Of a stretch of 64,000 nucleotides of DNA, positions 9,484 through 19,348 are shown piece after piece. The position numbers were made by a program, and so were the translations under genes. How positions within the stretch are numbered: the first letter of the stretch is position 1; every line of letters starts with the position of its first letter. Where the stretch lies: the NCBI RefSeq assembly GCF_007000325.2, contig NZ_CP117268.1:992001-1056000 (forward strand), written 5' to 3'. This DNA comes from Rhizobium rhododendri (GTDB taxonomy: Bacteria; Pseudomonadota; Alphaproteobacteria; Rhizobiales; Rhizobiaceae). The notes beneath the pieces are model-generated. The model did not search any database, had not been told where the DNA came from, and worked only from the letters and a program-made list of their open reading frames with translations.

Positions 9484-10923
9484 TCATGCCTGGTCAATGA
9501 TTTCGAACCTGCCGCGGCCGACGGAAAGTCTCATCCCCAGTGCCAGAAGGGAAAGCGTATAGGCGACTGCTCCAGCCGCAGACACCATCACCAACTCAAC
9601 GGTATGGTTCAATGGATACCCGACAAGTTGGTAACGCAATGCTAGAACGATGACCGCCATGCACCCGTTGGCTGCCCCCACTTTCCAGAGATTTTTTAAC
9701 TGAACAACTATGTTGAGCGACAGCAATCGGCGAGCCTCCAAAACGTAGAAGCCGAACATGATGACAGACAGGAGCACTCTCGCTACGCTCGCGCCTATGT
9801 AGGAGTAGAGCAAGATACCCGTCGAAATTAGAATAATCCGCAACATCAGGTCTATGGCATTTAGTTTGAAGAGAATATTTGGGCGATTCACCGCCAAACC
9901 CACCGAATAAAGGGTTTGGAAATACGGCGTCGTGATCACTGACAGGGCGAGGATACTCAGTGCCGGCGCAGCACCTTGCCATTTTGCACCAAGCAATATC
10001 TCCGTCAGCAGATCTGCCGTCAGGGAAATCCCCACGCAGATCGGCAACGATATCAACATCGCAAAACGGGCAGTCTTTAAAAATGCGAGCCTGAGACGCT
10101 CCACATCCCCGGAAATACGCGAAAATGCTGACATGACAGACTGCATGGCAGGCCCAATCACACTCTGCGATGGCAACCCAGCCAAATCGCTTGCAATCGC
10201 GTATCGGCCAAGTGTTGCATTATCTGTGGCCGCTCCGATGAAAACGCGGTCGAATTGCCAATTCAATGCGGAGACAAGCTGAGACCCACTGAACCAACCT
10301 ATAAAACTCGAGAAGTCTGAGAAGCGTGCCAGTGAGAATGCCGGCCTGTAGGGTGCCAGTACATAGGATACGATTGCCGAAATGATGCAGTTTGACACAA
10401 AATTCGCAGCAATCGCCCAGTATCCACCGCCCAATAAGACGATCGAGATCGTCAAAAAGAATGAGAAAAATTTGCCGCTGAACTCCATCATGAAGGCCCG
10501 TCTAAAGTCCAAATCACGCGCGAAATGAACCATCGCGGGGCTGTTGAAACCTTTGACGAAGGGGCCAACCGTCAAAACTGCGACAAGGGGTACAAGCGCG
10601 CTGTTATCATTGAAGAATGAAAAGGGCCATGCAGCGCAAAAGATGATGATCGCAATCAGTACGCTTCTCAGGATGCTCAACGTAAAACCCGTATCGAGAT
10701 GCGTCTTATCGATTACGTCTAAGCGCAATAGCGCTTGGGTCACGGGCATCTCGAGCACAGTGTCCACCACTGCAACAAGAGACATACCCAAGGCGGCTAG
10801 CCCGAAGTCCGATGGTGTTAAAATCCGTGCCAAAACTAGCAATGTAAAGAAGTCGACTATTTTTCCTGCGAACCGCGAGACGATTAGCCAGCTAGCACCC
10901 TGAACCGCTTTAAAGGCAAGCAT
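9484..10923 (-). CDS. Wzx-like oligosaccharide flippase (PST family)
   Basis: The 479-residue protein has about 12-14 hydrophobic segments and starts MLAFKAVQGASWLIVSRFAG, followed by ILTPSDFGLAALGM. This is the hallmark N-terminus of the polysaccharide_synt / MOP-superfamily flippases. These proteins move undecaprenyl-pyrophosphate-linked repeat units from the cytoplasmic to the periplasmic face. The gene is transcribed opposite to the polymerase and chain-length genes, yet completes a Wzx/Wzy set with them. Length fits the family (about 450-500 residues). Confidence 0.9.
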   Translation of the reverse strand: MLAFKAVQGASWLIVSRFAGKIVDFFTLLVLARILTPSDFGLAALGMSLVAVVDTVLEMPVTQALLRLDVIDKTHLDTGFTLSILRSVLIAIIIFCAAWPFSFFNDNSALVPLVAVLTVGPFVKGFNSPAMVHFARDLDFRRAFMMEFSGKFFSFFLTISIVLLGGGYWAIAANFVSNCIISAIVSYVLAPYRPAFSLARFSDFSSFIGWFSGSQLVSALNWQFDRVFIGAATDNATLGRYAIASDLAGLPSQSVIGPAMQSVMSAFSRISGDVERLRLAFLKTARFAMLISLPICVGISLTADLLTEILLGAKWQGAAPALSILALSVITTPYFQTLYSVGLAVNRPNILFKLNAIDLMLRIILISTGILLYSYIGASVARVLLSVIMFGFYVLEARRLLSLNIVVQLKNLWKVGAANGCMAVIVLALRYQLVGYPLNHTVELVMVSAAGAVAYTLSLLALGMRLSVGRGRFEIIDQA

Positions 10924-11418
10924 TGTGGCTCACTTGGTTGGCACGTGACAAAACGCAGCCACGCAACGTTACTTTCACAAAAGAGCGTCGGGCAATGCTG
11001 AGCGAAAAACAGCAAGCAGGGCCAATCTTCGAAAGCGACCTTTCTAGAGAGTATCCTACCGGCAGAAAATCGGCCGTCACCCGCAATCGAGCTTTGGACT
11101 TGGGGGCATCAAGGCGTTGGCGCTGCACTTATCCATCCTTTGATCGCGAAAATATCAGTCAAGTACGAACGGAGACGTCGAAGAACACTGGAAATGCATC
11201 ACCAAGACGTACCACGTTTTCCTACATATAGGCTACAGGATATAAAATCGGTCCGCTCAGCCATAGTCAAAGAAAATCTCGGATATTTGGACAAATAGTG
11301 CGCTACGATCAGAACCAAATTCAACAACGATGCAGATATCTCGCCTGTTCTGCCAATTAGACTTTAAAATTCTTTTTTTTGAGATATCATAAATTTAGCG
11401 GCGGAGCGGGGACGTTTT
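10924..11418. other. Intergenic region between divergent flippase and flavoprotein genes
   Basis: These 495 bases must hold promoters for both divergent genes. The part just before 11419 is AT-rich (a run of T at about 11371-11380). No protein, RNA gene or clear repeat was recognised. Confidence 0.4.
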
Positions 11419-12753
11419 ATGACCGACAACCTTATTCATCAGGACCGCGCATCCTATTTCCTTGAGGAAGAATTTGACGCAGTTGTACTTGGTGCTGGAA
11501 TATCGGGGCTCGTATCGGCGGCCATTTTATCGCGTCAAGGACACCGTAACATTCTCATCATTGACGACTATGAGCACGTTGGTGGAAACCACCTGGACTG
11601 GTCCTCAAATGGTTATACTTTTGATATTGGCAGCTTAGTTTTCCAGGATGATTCACCGCTCCTGTTCTATTTCCCAGAATTGCTATCTCTGTATCTACCA
11701 ATTGAGCCGGAGTGGGCGCGATTGAACCCACAGGGAATGGTGACGAGCTATCCAATCTCGATCCGCGATGACATCTTTGGTAGTGGCCCCGTGGGCACCG
11801 TCAGGATATTCGCATCGGTCATCTTTTCTCGTCTCTTCAGGCGGCGAATGGACAATGCGCACGACTTTGCGCGCTTCTGGATAGGGGAATACCTGCTGGG
11901 ACGTTCTGGGCTGGAGTCGTACATGCAGCGCTTCTACGGCATCTCGACCACAGAGATCGATATCGATTTGGCCAAAAAGCGCATGATGTGGATCAGCGAG
12001 CACGCGTCGTTGCGAAAGCTACTAGCGCGGTTGCTCCCGCGACGACCTTCGGGCAAACCAAATCGGCAATTGGCCAGGCCGAAAGCCGGCTTCAGCGCTT
12101 TGTATAAAGTGGCTGTTGACAAGCTTGAGACCGAGGGGGTCGCTGTCAGTTTGTCGGCGCAAATGAGAAGCATTGAGAAAGCCGGAAGTCAGTTTCGGTT
12201 GCGCACGAAAGATCGGATCGTCGTCACCAGCAGACTTATATCTACCATTCCGATCGAACGGACGGTCGCACTATGCGGCTTGGACCCCGGCCCTCCTCTC
12301 GAAACAATAACGCTGATCGGATTGTTTTTCAGTTTCAAAGGCGACCGCGGTTTCCGCCAGCCAATTATCTACAATTTCTCGTACAAAGGCGCTTGGAAGC
12401 GGCTGACTATGCATTCGGATTTTTACGGCCTGGTTGACGCTCGAGAGTATTTTGGTGCCGAGGTCATCGCCCATCACGCAGGCGGTACGATTGAGAGCGC
12501 TGAAGCAGATTTTCGTGAACACGTCTCTGAAAACGGCCTTTTCAAAGGCGAGCTTAGATTGGAAGGCGCCCGCGTGCTTAGCCATGCCTATCCTATCTAC
12601 AGACGGGGAGCCGCCCAACATGCAGCAGAGGCAATAGAAAAACTGCGCGTATTCGGCATTGAATCTTTCGGTCGACAAGGCGGGTTCAATTATCAACCCA
12701 CTGCACGATCTTCAACTGTGGAGGCCGAAGAAGCGCTCCGTCCAGCAGCTTAA
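11419..12753 (+). CDS. FAD-dependent oxidoreductase, UDP-galactopyranose-mutase-like
   Basis: The 444-residue protein begins with an FAD-binding Rossmann fold: VVLGAGISGLVSAAILSRQG (GxGxxG at 25-30), then IIDDYEHVGGNHLDW, where the acidic residue and GGN loop contact FAD. The C-terminal end has IESFGRQGGFNYQPT, the GR-x2-x-[FY]-x-Y motif found in UDP-galactopyranose mutases and related amine-oxidase-fold enzymes. The middle is divergent. In a polysaccharide cluster a role in making or modifying a nucleotide sugar is plausible, for example a furanose form, but this is inference; a protoporphyrinogen-oxidase-like enzyme of other function is the alternative. It is followed by a same-direction glycosyltransferase and the GH16 gene. 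Confidence 0.7.
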   Translation: MTDNLIHQDRASYFLEEEFDAVVLGAGISGLVSAAILSRQGHRNILIIDDYEHVGGNHLDWSSNGYTFDIGSLVFQDDSPLLFYFPELLSLYLPIEPEWARLNPQGMVTSYPISIRDDIFGSGPVGTVRIFASVIFSRLFRRRMDNAHDFARFWIGEYLLGRSGLESYMQRFYGISTTEIDIDLAKKRMMWISEHASLRKLLARLLPRRPSGKPNRQLARPKAGFSALYKVAVDKLETEGVAVSLSAQMRSIEKAGSQFRLRTKDRIVVTSRLISTIPIERTVALCGLDPGPPLETITLIGLFFSFKGDRGFRQPIIYNFSYKGAWKRLTMHSDFYGLVDAREYFGAEVIAHHAGGTIESAEADFREHVSENGLFKGELRLEGARVLSHAYPIYRRGAAQHAAEAIEKLRVFGIESFGRQGGFNYQPTARSSTVEAEEALRPAA

Positions 12754-12854
12754 CCGTTTGCTTCAATTTACGCCCGGTTCTCTGACCTGACGTGGCGGCA
12801 GTCCGAACGTGGCTTGAAAGTCCAGCAATCACCACAAAATGCCCGGAGGCGTAT

Positions 12855-13952
12855 TTGCGCATATTGCATATTCTCAATCACACAAATCGCTCCAACGGCC
12901 ATGTCCATGCAGCAGTGGATCTTGCTTGCGCTCAGGCCAAGCTGGGACATAATGTCTGTTTGGCCAGCGGGGGCGGAGATTTCGATGAGCTGCTATCTCA
13001 AAACTCGGTTTCTCAGACCACTCTCTCCCATCAGCGCTCGCCCCTGTCCGCACTCAGGTCAATTGCTGCCTTGCGCGCTTTTGTCCGAAATTGGCAACCT
13101 GATATCGTTCACGCCCATATGATGACGAGCGCAGTGCTCGCATGGCCGGTGTGCAAGATCGCGGGCGTTCCCCTCATCACAACTGTCCACAATGAGTTTG
13201 AGAAAAGTGCTATCTTGATGGGGTTGGGTTCACGCGTCATAGCGGTGAGCGACGCGGTTGGCGCTTCCATGATCAAGCGTGGCATCAGTGCTCGACGCCT
13301 GCGTGTGGTTTTGAACGGAACAATCGGTTGTGCCCGTTCCGGGAACCGAACACATGTTGAATTGGCATTGCAATCTCCCAACGTCCTTTTCGTCGGCGGC
13401 CTGCACCCCAGGAAGGGGCTCCCAGATCTGCTCGAGGCGTTCCAAATAGCGCACCGGGATGTCCCGAACTCGAGGCTGTATGTGATTGGCGGCGGGCCGT
13501 TCGAGCAAGAATATCGCGACATGGCTTCAAGGATGGAGTGCGCCAGCGCCATCCTTTTTATGGGTCCACAAGATGATCCTTTCCGTTGGATGGCAAGTGC
13601 GGATATTTTCGCGTTGCCTTCGCATGCCGACCCCGCGCCCCTTGTGCTTTCGGAAGCGCGGGAGGCGGGGTGTGCAATCATCGGAGCGAACGTCGATGGC
13701 ATACCGCAGTTGATTGAGTTCGGTGCGGCAGGATTGCTTGTCGAGCCGAGAGATATCGTCGGTTGGGCAAGAGTACTTAGATGTTTATTTGAAAGCCCGT
13801 CGCTGGTTGAGGAATGGCAACGCAAGAGCCAGTTCAACATTGAGCGCATGACTATAAAGCGCGTGGCTGCCGAAACGCTCGACGTTTACAAGAGCGCCCT
13901 GCGTGACAAGTCGCCGATCGTAAGCGGCTCCACGTACCCGGCAACAAAATGA
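12855..13952 (+). CDS. GT4-family glycosyltransferase (TTG start)
   Basis: GT-B enzyme with VLFVGGLHPRKGLPDLLEAF and FALPSHADPAPLVLSEAREAG, an E-x7-E-like C-terminal site. The frame is open from 12792, but TTG at 12855 is preferred. It has GGAGG five bases upstream, and the product then starts with RILHILNHT, matching the first residues (RVLHLANHC) of the paralogue at 23129-24217. Both share a GHVHAAVDLACAQA-like stretch and DIVHAHMMTSAVLAWP, so the two genes arose from one ancestor. The first Glu of the E-x7-E site is changed (DPAPLVLSEA), which may alter donor binding. Its stop overlaps an upstream ATG of the GH16 gene, so the two genes are coupled. Confidence 0.85.
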   Translation: MRILHILNHTNRSNGHVHAAVDLACAQAKLGHNVCLASGGGDFDELLSQNSVSQTTLSHQRSPLSALRSIAALRAFVRNWQPDIVHAHMMTSAVLAWPVCKIAGVPLITTVHNEFEKSAILMGLGSRVIAVSDAVGASMIKRGISARRLRVVLNGTIGCARSGNRTHVELALQSPNVLFVGGLHPRKGLPDLLEAFQIAHRDVPNSRLYVIGGGPFEQEYRDMASRMECASAILFMGPQDDPFRWMASADIFALPSHADPAPLVLSEAREAGCAIIGANVDGIPQLIEFGAAGLLVEPRDIVGWARVLRCLFESPSLVEEWQRKSQFNIERMTIKRVAAETLDVYKSALRDKSPIVSGSTYPATK

Positions 13953-13975
13953 AACTGATAGACCTGGAGGATACG

Positions 13976-14908
13976 ATGGCAGTTTTGAAATCCCGGCGCG
14001 ACGTGTTGATTGGATCGGCAGCGCTTGCAGCGGCAGGCACCTTGATCATGATAGGCACTGATGTGCAAGCTGATGAAACCGAAGACCCCACCAAGGACAT
14101 GTCGCTGACATTTGACGAGAACTTTGCCATGTTGGATCCCGCCATATGGTACGCCGGCGCAAAACCAAGCACATCTGATACAGGCTTTTATGGACGATCA
14201 GCGTTCAGTCGGATCAACGGCGAAGATGGCTACAATCCATATGCGATCATTGACGACCCCTCGACAGAAAATGGCAAGGCATTGCAAATGTCGGTCCGTC
14301 ATCTGGGTCGCAAAATGAATGTGCCAAATTATTATGGCAACGATAATCCAGAATATCAGTGGGTATCTGGGAACATTCAGACAGCCAAGCCCGATGGGAC
14401 AATCCTGCAGGGCTGGCGAGAGGGATATTTCGAAGCAAGAATGTGGTTTCCGGCCCATTTCCTGACGTTCCCCGCATTCTGGCTGATGAACGGCAGAAGC
14501 ATTCTTCACCCACAGACCACTGTCGAGCTCGACATCGTCGAGCAAAAGGGATCGGAAAGTGATCTATACGGGGCTTACCTGCACGAATGGGGACAACCGA
14601 ACGAGCATCACCAAGGCGTTGGCGTTCCGACCGACGTCGACATCACCAAGGGATATTTCCGCTACGGACTTCTTGTGAAAGACGCAAAGTTCAGGCTCTA
14701 TTTCGAGCGCAAGCCAGTTATCGACCCCAAAACCCTCGAACCTGTAAACTGGACGATCGGAAGAGCAGCCGAGATGCAGTCTAACAACGATGTGTACTGG
14801 CCGATACTAACATTGGCGCTGCGGGCCGACGTTCCCTATCCCACTCAGCTAGATCCAAACGATTATGAGGCCCACATGCGCGTCGACTATGTCCGGGTCT
14901 ACACCTGA
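13976..14908 (+). CDS. Tat-exported glycoside hydrolase family 16 enzyme
   Basis: The protein has a twin-arginine signal, KSRRDVLIGSAALAAAG, then a beta-jellyroll GH16 domain. The catalytic signature VELDIVEQKG is intact, with nucleophile Glu at about residue 184, Asp 186 and acid/base Glu 189. The upstream aromatic region (GYFEARMWFPAHFLTFPAFW) also fits. GH16 enzymes cleave beta-1,3 or beta-1,4 glucans and galactans; ExoK and ExsH in rhizobia trim succinoglycan. Here it most likely processes the polymer made by this cluster. ATG at 13976 has GGAGG five bases upstream; an earlier in-frame ATG at 13949 overlaps the previous stop and would place nine residues before the signal. Confidence 0.9.
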   Translation: MAVLKSRRDVLIGSAALAAAGTLIMIGTDVQADETEDPTKDMSLTFDENFAMLDPAIWYAGAKPSTSDTGFYGRSAFSRINGEDGYNPYAIIDDPSTENGKALQMSVRHLGRKMNVPNYYGNDNPEYQWVSGNIQTAKPDGTILQGWREGYFEARMWFPAHFLTFPAFWLMNGRSILHPQTTVELDIVEQKGSESDLYGAYLHEWGQPNEHHQGVGVPTDVDITKGYFRYGLLVKDAKFRLYFERKPVIDPKTLEPVNWTIGRAAEMQSNNDVYWPILTLALRADVPYPTQLDPNDYEAHMRVDYVRVYT

Positions 14909-14938
14909 ACTAAGACCGTTATTGGTGTCGCGCCGCTC

Positions 14939-15742
14939 TTACTGATTTTGACTAGGACCTGGGTAGAGCGAAGAGGTTCGACCACTCATATAATAGCCAA
15001 CCATGCCTATCCATTCCTTCGCAGCCACGCCAAGGAGTGATGCGTTTGCCTCCGGCTGAGATATGTCAAATCGCAAGCTCTCCGTTCCAATTGTGCGATA
15101 ATCGGTAACCCATGGTATCACATCGATACCCAGTTTACGGAATATACCAACAGACCGCGGCATATGGAAGCCAGAGGTAACGAGAAGGCAGTGGGACAAA
15201 CCATTGGCCTCGAGGAGTTTCTTGGTATTGATGGCGTTCTCGAAGGTCGTGCGGGATGTGCTGTCTTGCAGTAGCCTGTCATGTTTGATTCCAAAGACAG
15301 TGAACATCCTCTCGGCGATAATTCCATCTCCCAAGTAACCGCCGGTAATAAAACCGTCCCCTCCTGATACGATAATGCGCATAGCAGAAAACTTGTTGGC
15401 CAGTCGGAGTGCTTCCACAAACCGGTCCCCCGCATCCGTCATTTCGTATCCCCCTCGGACTGTATCAACGTCGTTGGTAAAACCACCCCCCAATATGATG
15501 GCGCACTGAACATCGAGTGGATCAGCAGAAGGGCGCGGAAAGCGATCCTCCAAAGCTTCAACCATGACAACCCCGGTCGTTGTGAACAAAGCGACAAGAA
15601 GAATGGAAGCCGGCACCAGGACAAGCAACAAGCTGAGCCGCCGTCTGCGGAACCAGATGGCAACAAGTGCGAAGACGCAAAAAATGAGAGAAAGAGAAAA
15701 AGGTTGCAGAAGTATCCAAATGACTTTTGAAATAATGAACAT
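14939..15742 (-). CDS. DUF218 (YdcF/ElyC/SanA) family membrane protein
   Basis: The 267-residue protein has two N-terminal membrane segments (about 9-30 and 37-57), followed by a DUF218 domain: CAIILGGGFTNDVDT, IIVSGGDGF, DSTSRTTFENA and LLVTSGFHMPRS. That topology matches ElyC rather than the shorter SanA. E. coli ElyC affects peptidoglycan and enterobacterial common antigen lipid-carrier metabolism, which would fit a polysaccharide locus, but the biochemical activity is unsettled. It is convergent with the GH16 gene, with 30 bases between their ends. Confidence 0.85.
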   Translation of the reverse strand: MFIISKVIWILLQPFSLSLIFCVFALVAIWFRRRRLSLLLVLVPASILLVALFTTTGVVMVEALEDRFPRPSADPLDVQCAIILGGGFTNDVDTVRGGYEMTDAGDRFVEALRLANKFSAMRIIVSGGDGFITGGYLGDGIIAERMFTVFGIKHDRLLQDSTSRTTFENAINTKKLLEANGLSHCLLVTSGFHMPRSVGIFRKLGIDVIPWVTDYRTIGTESLRFDISQPEANASLLGVAAKEWIGMVGYYMSGRTSSLYPGPSQNQ

Positions 15743-16005
15743 TTTGTTCGCCTAAAAAGGATTAGATTTCCTGGAAGTCGGAGCGTTCGGACGACGTTCC
15801 CACCGTGAATTGACTTGCCAATGCCAAAGTCTCCGTCAACGATTGGACTACGGTCAGCCAACCGTCTTAGCTACCTCATTATCGGTTCTCACCGGTTTCA
15901 TGTGATGGCCGACTAGAGGGCTCGATAGCCTTGCTCTGCCAATTGGTTCGAGGGACGGCCAAACCTGCGCCACCGGCTTTCACACTTTCTAACCGATCAC
16001 CGAGC

Positions 16006-17154
16006 CTAGAACGCCGGTACGTCTCCCATTTTCACTGGTGCCCTGCCCGCGGCTGTCAGTATCGCCGCTGCATGGACATCAACGATCCGATCGACGTCAA
16101 AGCGAGAAACATAAGCTTTCCGATAATCTGAATACGTTTTCTCATAGCGGAGATTGTCGACGTAATAAGCCATAGCGGCCACCAGTTGTTCAATCTTATC
16201 AGCCTGAACCAGACGTCCCAGCTTTTCGTCGGTGAGGATGTCGCTAGGACCGAACTGACAATCAGTGGAGACCACCGGCATGCCAAATCGCAGAGCTTCG
16301 CAAATCGCCAACGACCATCCTTCCCAGCGCGATGTTGAAACAAAAACATCGCTCGCTGACAACGCGGGAGCTGGATTGTCCGGAAGATTGTCAAAAGTAA
16401 TCACAGATTGCATGTTCAGTTGTGAAACTTGCTGGCGCAAGGCGGCCTCGTCTTCTCCGTATCCGACGATCCTCAGCCTTACGTTTTTTCGTATTCTTGC
16501 CAACTCCGAGAATGCAGATATCAGAATATCCTGCCCCTTCTGGTGGGTGAAGCGCCCCACATTGACGAAGGTCACAAAGTCCTGATCGATGGCACAATTC
16601 GATTGATCGTCGAACCGTCTGACGGGATTTGGCAGCCAGGTCTGGCGCACCTCACTGCCAAACATCTTTCTAAAGCTTTCCAACTGCCGCGGCGAAGTTC
16701 CAAAAACGTCGGACACGTGCCGCAAAAAATAGAACTTCATGAGGAAAAATAACACCTTCGCCTTCCAGTGACTGCATTCCCTATGCGGATTTCCATGCAA
16801 ATAGACGGCGATACGCTGAGGGATACCAAGACACGCGATCATCACTAGAACTGCAGGTTCTATCTGAGGCACGACGACGAGCTGGTAGTCCTTGCATGAC
16901 ACGGTGCGCCGGCAAATTTTCATCATATGAAGAGTATTTCGACTGATGCGGGTGATCTCATTATAAGCGGGACGGGATTTCGGTCTATTCTTGTGCTCGG
17001 ATGTGTAGAGCACATCCAATTCGATCGAAGCACCAAACTTGCGACTAATCTCAGAGCAAACTGTATCCACAACGTGTTCCACGCCGGCAAATGATTTAGT
17101 ATTTTGTTGTATATATAATATTTTTATTTTTTTATTTACGACGATTGACGACAT
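16006..17154 (-). CDS. GT4-family glycosyltransferase
   Basis: The 382-residue GT-B protein starts with KIKILYIQQNTKSFAGVEHV (G-x-E/x loop of the N-domain). It carries FVNVGRFTHQKGQDILISAF and SRWEGWSLAICEALRFGMP, the E-x7-E donor site. The donor sugar is unknown. It is transcribed leftwards; the 5' end and upstream DNA are strongly AT-rich (a T/A tract near 17100-17140), unlike the 3' half, suggesting foreign origin or a curved promoter. Confidence 0.85.
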   Translation of the reverse strand: MSSIVVNKKIKILYIQQNTKSFAGVEHVVDTVCSEISRKFGASIELDVLYTSEHKNRPKSRPAYNEITRISRNTLHMMKICRRTVSCKDYQLVVVPQIEPAVLVMIACLGIPQRIAVYLHGNPHRECSHWKAKVLFFLMKFYFLRHVSDVFGTSPRQLESFRKMFGSEVRQTWLPNPVRRFDDQSNCAIDQDFVTFVNVGRFTHQKGQDILISAFSELARIRKNVRLRIVGYGEDEAALRQQVSQLNMQSVITFDNLPDNPAPALSASDVFVSTSRWEGWSLAICEALRFGMPVVSTDCQFGPSDILTDEKLGRLVQADKIEQLVAAMAYYVDNLRYEKTYSDYRKAYVSRFDVDRIVDVHAAAILTAAGRAPVKMGDVPAF

Positions 17155-17865
17155 TAGCGATATAAAACTCCGCCTAAAGATAAATTACCGTAATAGAATG
17201 TTCTTTCAGGCCATTTTTCACAAAATAACGTCTAACTCAGCACCTTGAGGAGGAGTGCCTCCGCAAGTTCCAGAGCTATTATCTTATCTACCCCTAGTGC
17301 AAATCAACGGGCAATTGAATTCTTATTTCATTCGAAATAGAATGACTGCGAAATATGACTGATCAAATTCCAAAGAGGCGGGGTGCGAATAATGGTGCCC
17401 GTGACCTGCTCATGACAGTTTAAGCGCCGTCTTCGGTCACACCACGAGAAATATTTGGCATAAAATATCGTCCAGCTTACCGTTTTGTAACGCGTGCACC
17501 ATGGCTATATGCGAAACGCAGCTTGCAGCGCCTTCCGCTTTTCTGCATGCCCGCAACACGATTTACAATATTCAAAATATCTCATGTTTAGAAATAAGGC
17601 TAGATTCCATCTTCTAGACTATCTGTACTCACCATATGCTATATACAGCTACGACTGTGTAATTCCGTCAAAGGTTTTTTTTGAATTACAACTTTCATTC
17701 TGTGATTCCATACTTGAATGATACGTTTTATTAACCCATTAATGGCTTCATTGACGGAGCGAATGGTTTTGTGAATTTCGATTCGAGGCGCAGCAACACG
17801 ATTCAGGTGGTGATAACCAGAACGGTGCGATCTCCTCGCTGAAACAAGCTTTTGGGGGATCTGGC
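17155..17865. other. AT-rich intergenic region between divergent genes
   Basis: This 711-base stretch separates a leftward glycosyltransferase from the rightward outer-membrane factor gene. It is AT-rich and contains only short, unsupported frames. It must hold divergent promoters. No repeat, terminator or RNA gene was recognised. Confidence 0.4.
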
Positions 17866-19323
17866 GTGGTTTTTATTTCAAGGTGCGCTCCTGCCATCCT
17901 CCTGGTTTTTTCGGGCTGCGTCAGTGGCCCTGATTATAAGCCGCCAATCATGCCTTTGCCGGCCACTTTTTCAGAGCCGAGCGCCGGATCTTCTGATGGT
18001 ATCGTCTCCAGGGAATGGTGGCGCGCCTATAGCGACGAGACACTGGAGGCGCTTGTCACCAGGGGACTCTCTCAGAATATTACCATTCTATCTGCGATTG
18101 AGGCGATCAACGCAGCCCAAGGTGATGTCGTCGTCGCTGGATCTGGTGGGTTGCCAAACATCGCAGTTGGCGCGGACCAAACCATAAGCGGTGAAACGGG
18201 AAATCTCCGCACAGCGGCGAGCAGCACCAGTACGTCTCGCGGGGGAGCAACGTCTTCATGGCTACTCGATTTCTTTGGGCAGTACCGTCGAGCCCGTGAG
18301 GGTGCGTTGGACTCGCTCGATGCTGCCTTTGCGACTGTCGATGTCGCCCGCCTGGCTTACGTGCAGGACGTGGTCACCGGATACATAAATGCGCGCTACT
18401 ATCAGATTCGTATTTCGATCGCCCGGGAAAACCTAAAATCTCGACGAGACACGCTTAACCTTACAAAGTTCCAGCTCACTGCCGGCGCTGCTTCGAGGTT
18501 GGATGTTGTTCAGGCGGAGGGACTGGTCAACTCGACACTTTCGGAAGTTCCCGGTTTGGAAGTAAGCTATCGCCGGGAGGTTCACCACATCGCGGCCTTG
18601 CTTGACGCGCCAGCAGCCGAAATTCTTGAGCTGATGAAACGCGGCGAAACGCAGCCAGTATACAAAGGTGGAGTCTTTGCGGGTGTCCCAGCGGATTTGA
18701 TCCGCAATCGTCCGGATGTGCGTCGTGATGAAAGACAACTCGCCGCCGCTGTCGCACAGATAGGAATCGCTCAAGCCCAGCTGCTACCCAGCATCACACT
18801 CAATGGCAGTATCTCCCCCTCTTACATCCATACGGCCGGTCGCGGCGGAGGCTTGACCACCTGGTCTTTCGGCCCGGCCTTAAACCTGCCAATTCTCGAT
18901 GGTGGCCTGCTGCGGGCAAACGTAAAAATCGCCGAATCCAACGCCAAGGTTGCCTACCTGACATGGAAAGGAACTGTGCTTACCGCCGTCGAAGAAGTCG
19001 AAAATGGTTTGGTGGCCGTCAACCGCGACCCGCAAACAATAGCAGCACTGCGTGCCCAGGTTAGGTCTTATCGCGACGCTGTATCGCTGTCGACGGCAAG
19101 CTATAAGGACGGAGCTTCCTCATTACTAGATGTTCTTGACGCACAACGCTCCGTTACCAATGCCCAGCAAAATCTGGCTGCTGCAGTCCAGCAACTTGCA
19201 ACCGACTACGCAGCTTTAAATGTCGCCATTGGCGCCGGGCTTATCTTACCGACGGATAGCAAGGGTCAGTCGCGTCCCGCAGCCGAAAAGCATGTTGCAA
19301 AACTCGGCGTTTCTAACGAGTAG
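17866..19323 (+). CDS. NodT-type outer-membrane factor lipoprotein (TolC superfamily)
   Basis: GTG at 17866 gives a 485-residue protein with a lipoprotein signal, LLVFSGCVSGPDYKPP, whose lipobox Cys is residue 18. Two OEP repeats follow, with YINARYYQIRISIARENL, the family motif RPDVRRDERQLAAAVAQIG, and DVLDAQRSVTNAQQNLA near the C-terminus. NodT/OprM-type channels form trimeric tunnels for RND or ABC exporters. No membrane fusion or RND pump gene adjoins it; a broken MacA-like gene sits near 28.4 kb. In this setting it might serve export of the polysaccharide or of a small molecule. It is convergent with the GT2 gene at 19349. Confidence 0.92.
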   Translation: MVFISRCAPAILLVFSGCVSGPDYKPPIMPLPATFSEPSAGSSDGIVSREWWRAYSDETLEALVTRGLSQNITILSAIEAINAAQGDVVVAGSGGLPNIAVGADQTISGETGNLRTAASSTSTSRGGATSSWLLDFFGQYRRAREGALDSLDAAFATVDVARLAYVQDVVTGYINARYYQIRISIARENLKSRRDTLNLTKFQLTAGAASRLDVVQAEGLVNSTLSEVPGLEVSYRREVHHIAALLDAPAAEILELMKRGETQPVYKGGVFAGVPADLIRNRPDVRRDERQLAAAVAQIGIAQAQLLPSITLNGSISPSYIHTAGRGGGLTTWSFGPALNLPILDGGLLRANVKIAESNAKVAYLTWKGTVLTAVEEVENGLVAVNRDPQTIAALRAQVRSYRDAVSLSTASYKDGASSLLDVLDAQRSVTNAQQNLAAAVQQLATDYAALNVAIGAGLILPTDSKGQSRPAAEKHVAKLGVSNE

Positions 19324-19348
19324 TCGAAGTTGCCTGTAAAAACAGGGA

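Noticed and set aside
19333..19346. CCTGT-AAAA-ACAGG hairpin between convergent genes
   Set aside because: The stem is only five pairs and no T-run follows, so it is not supported as a terminator.
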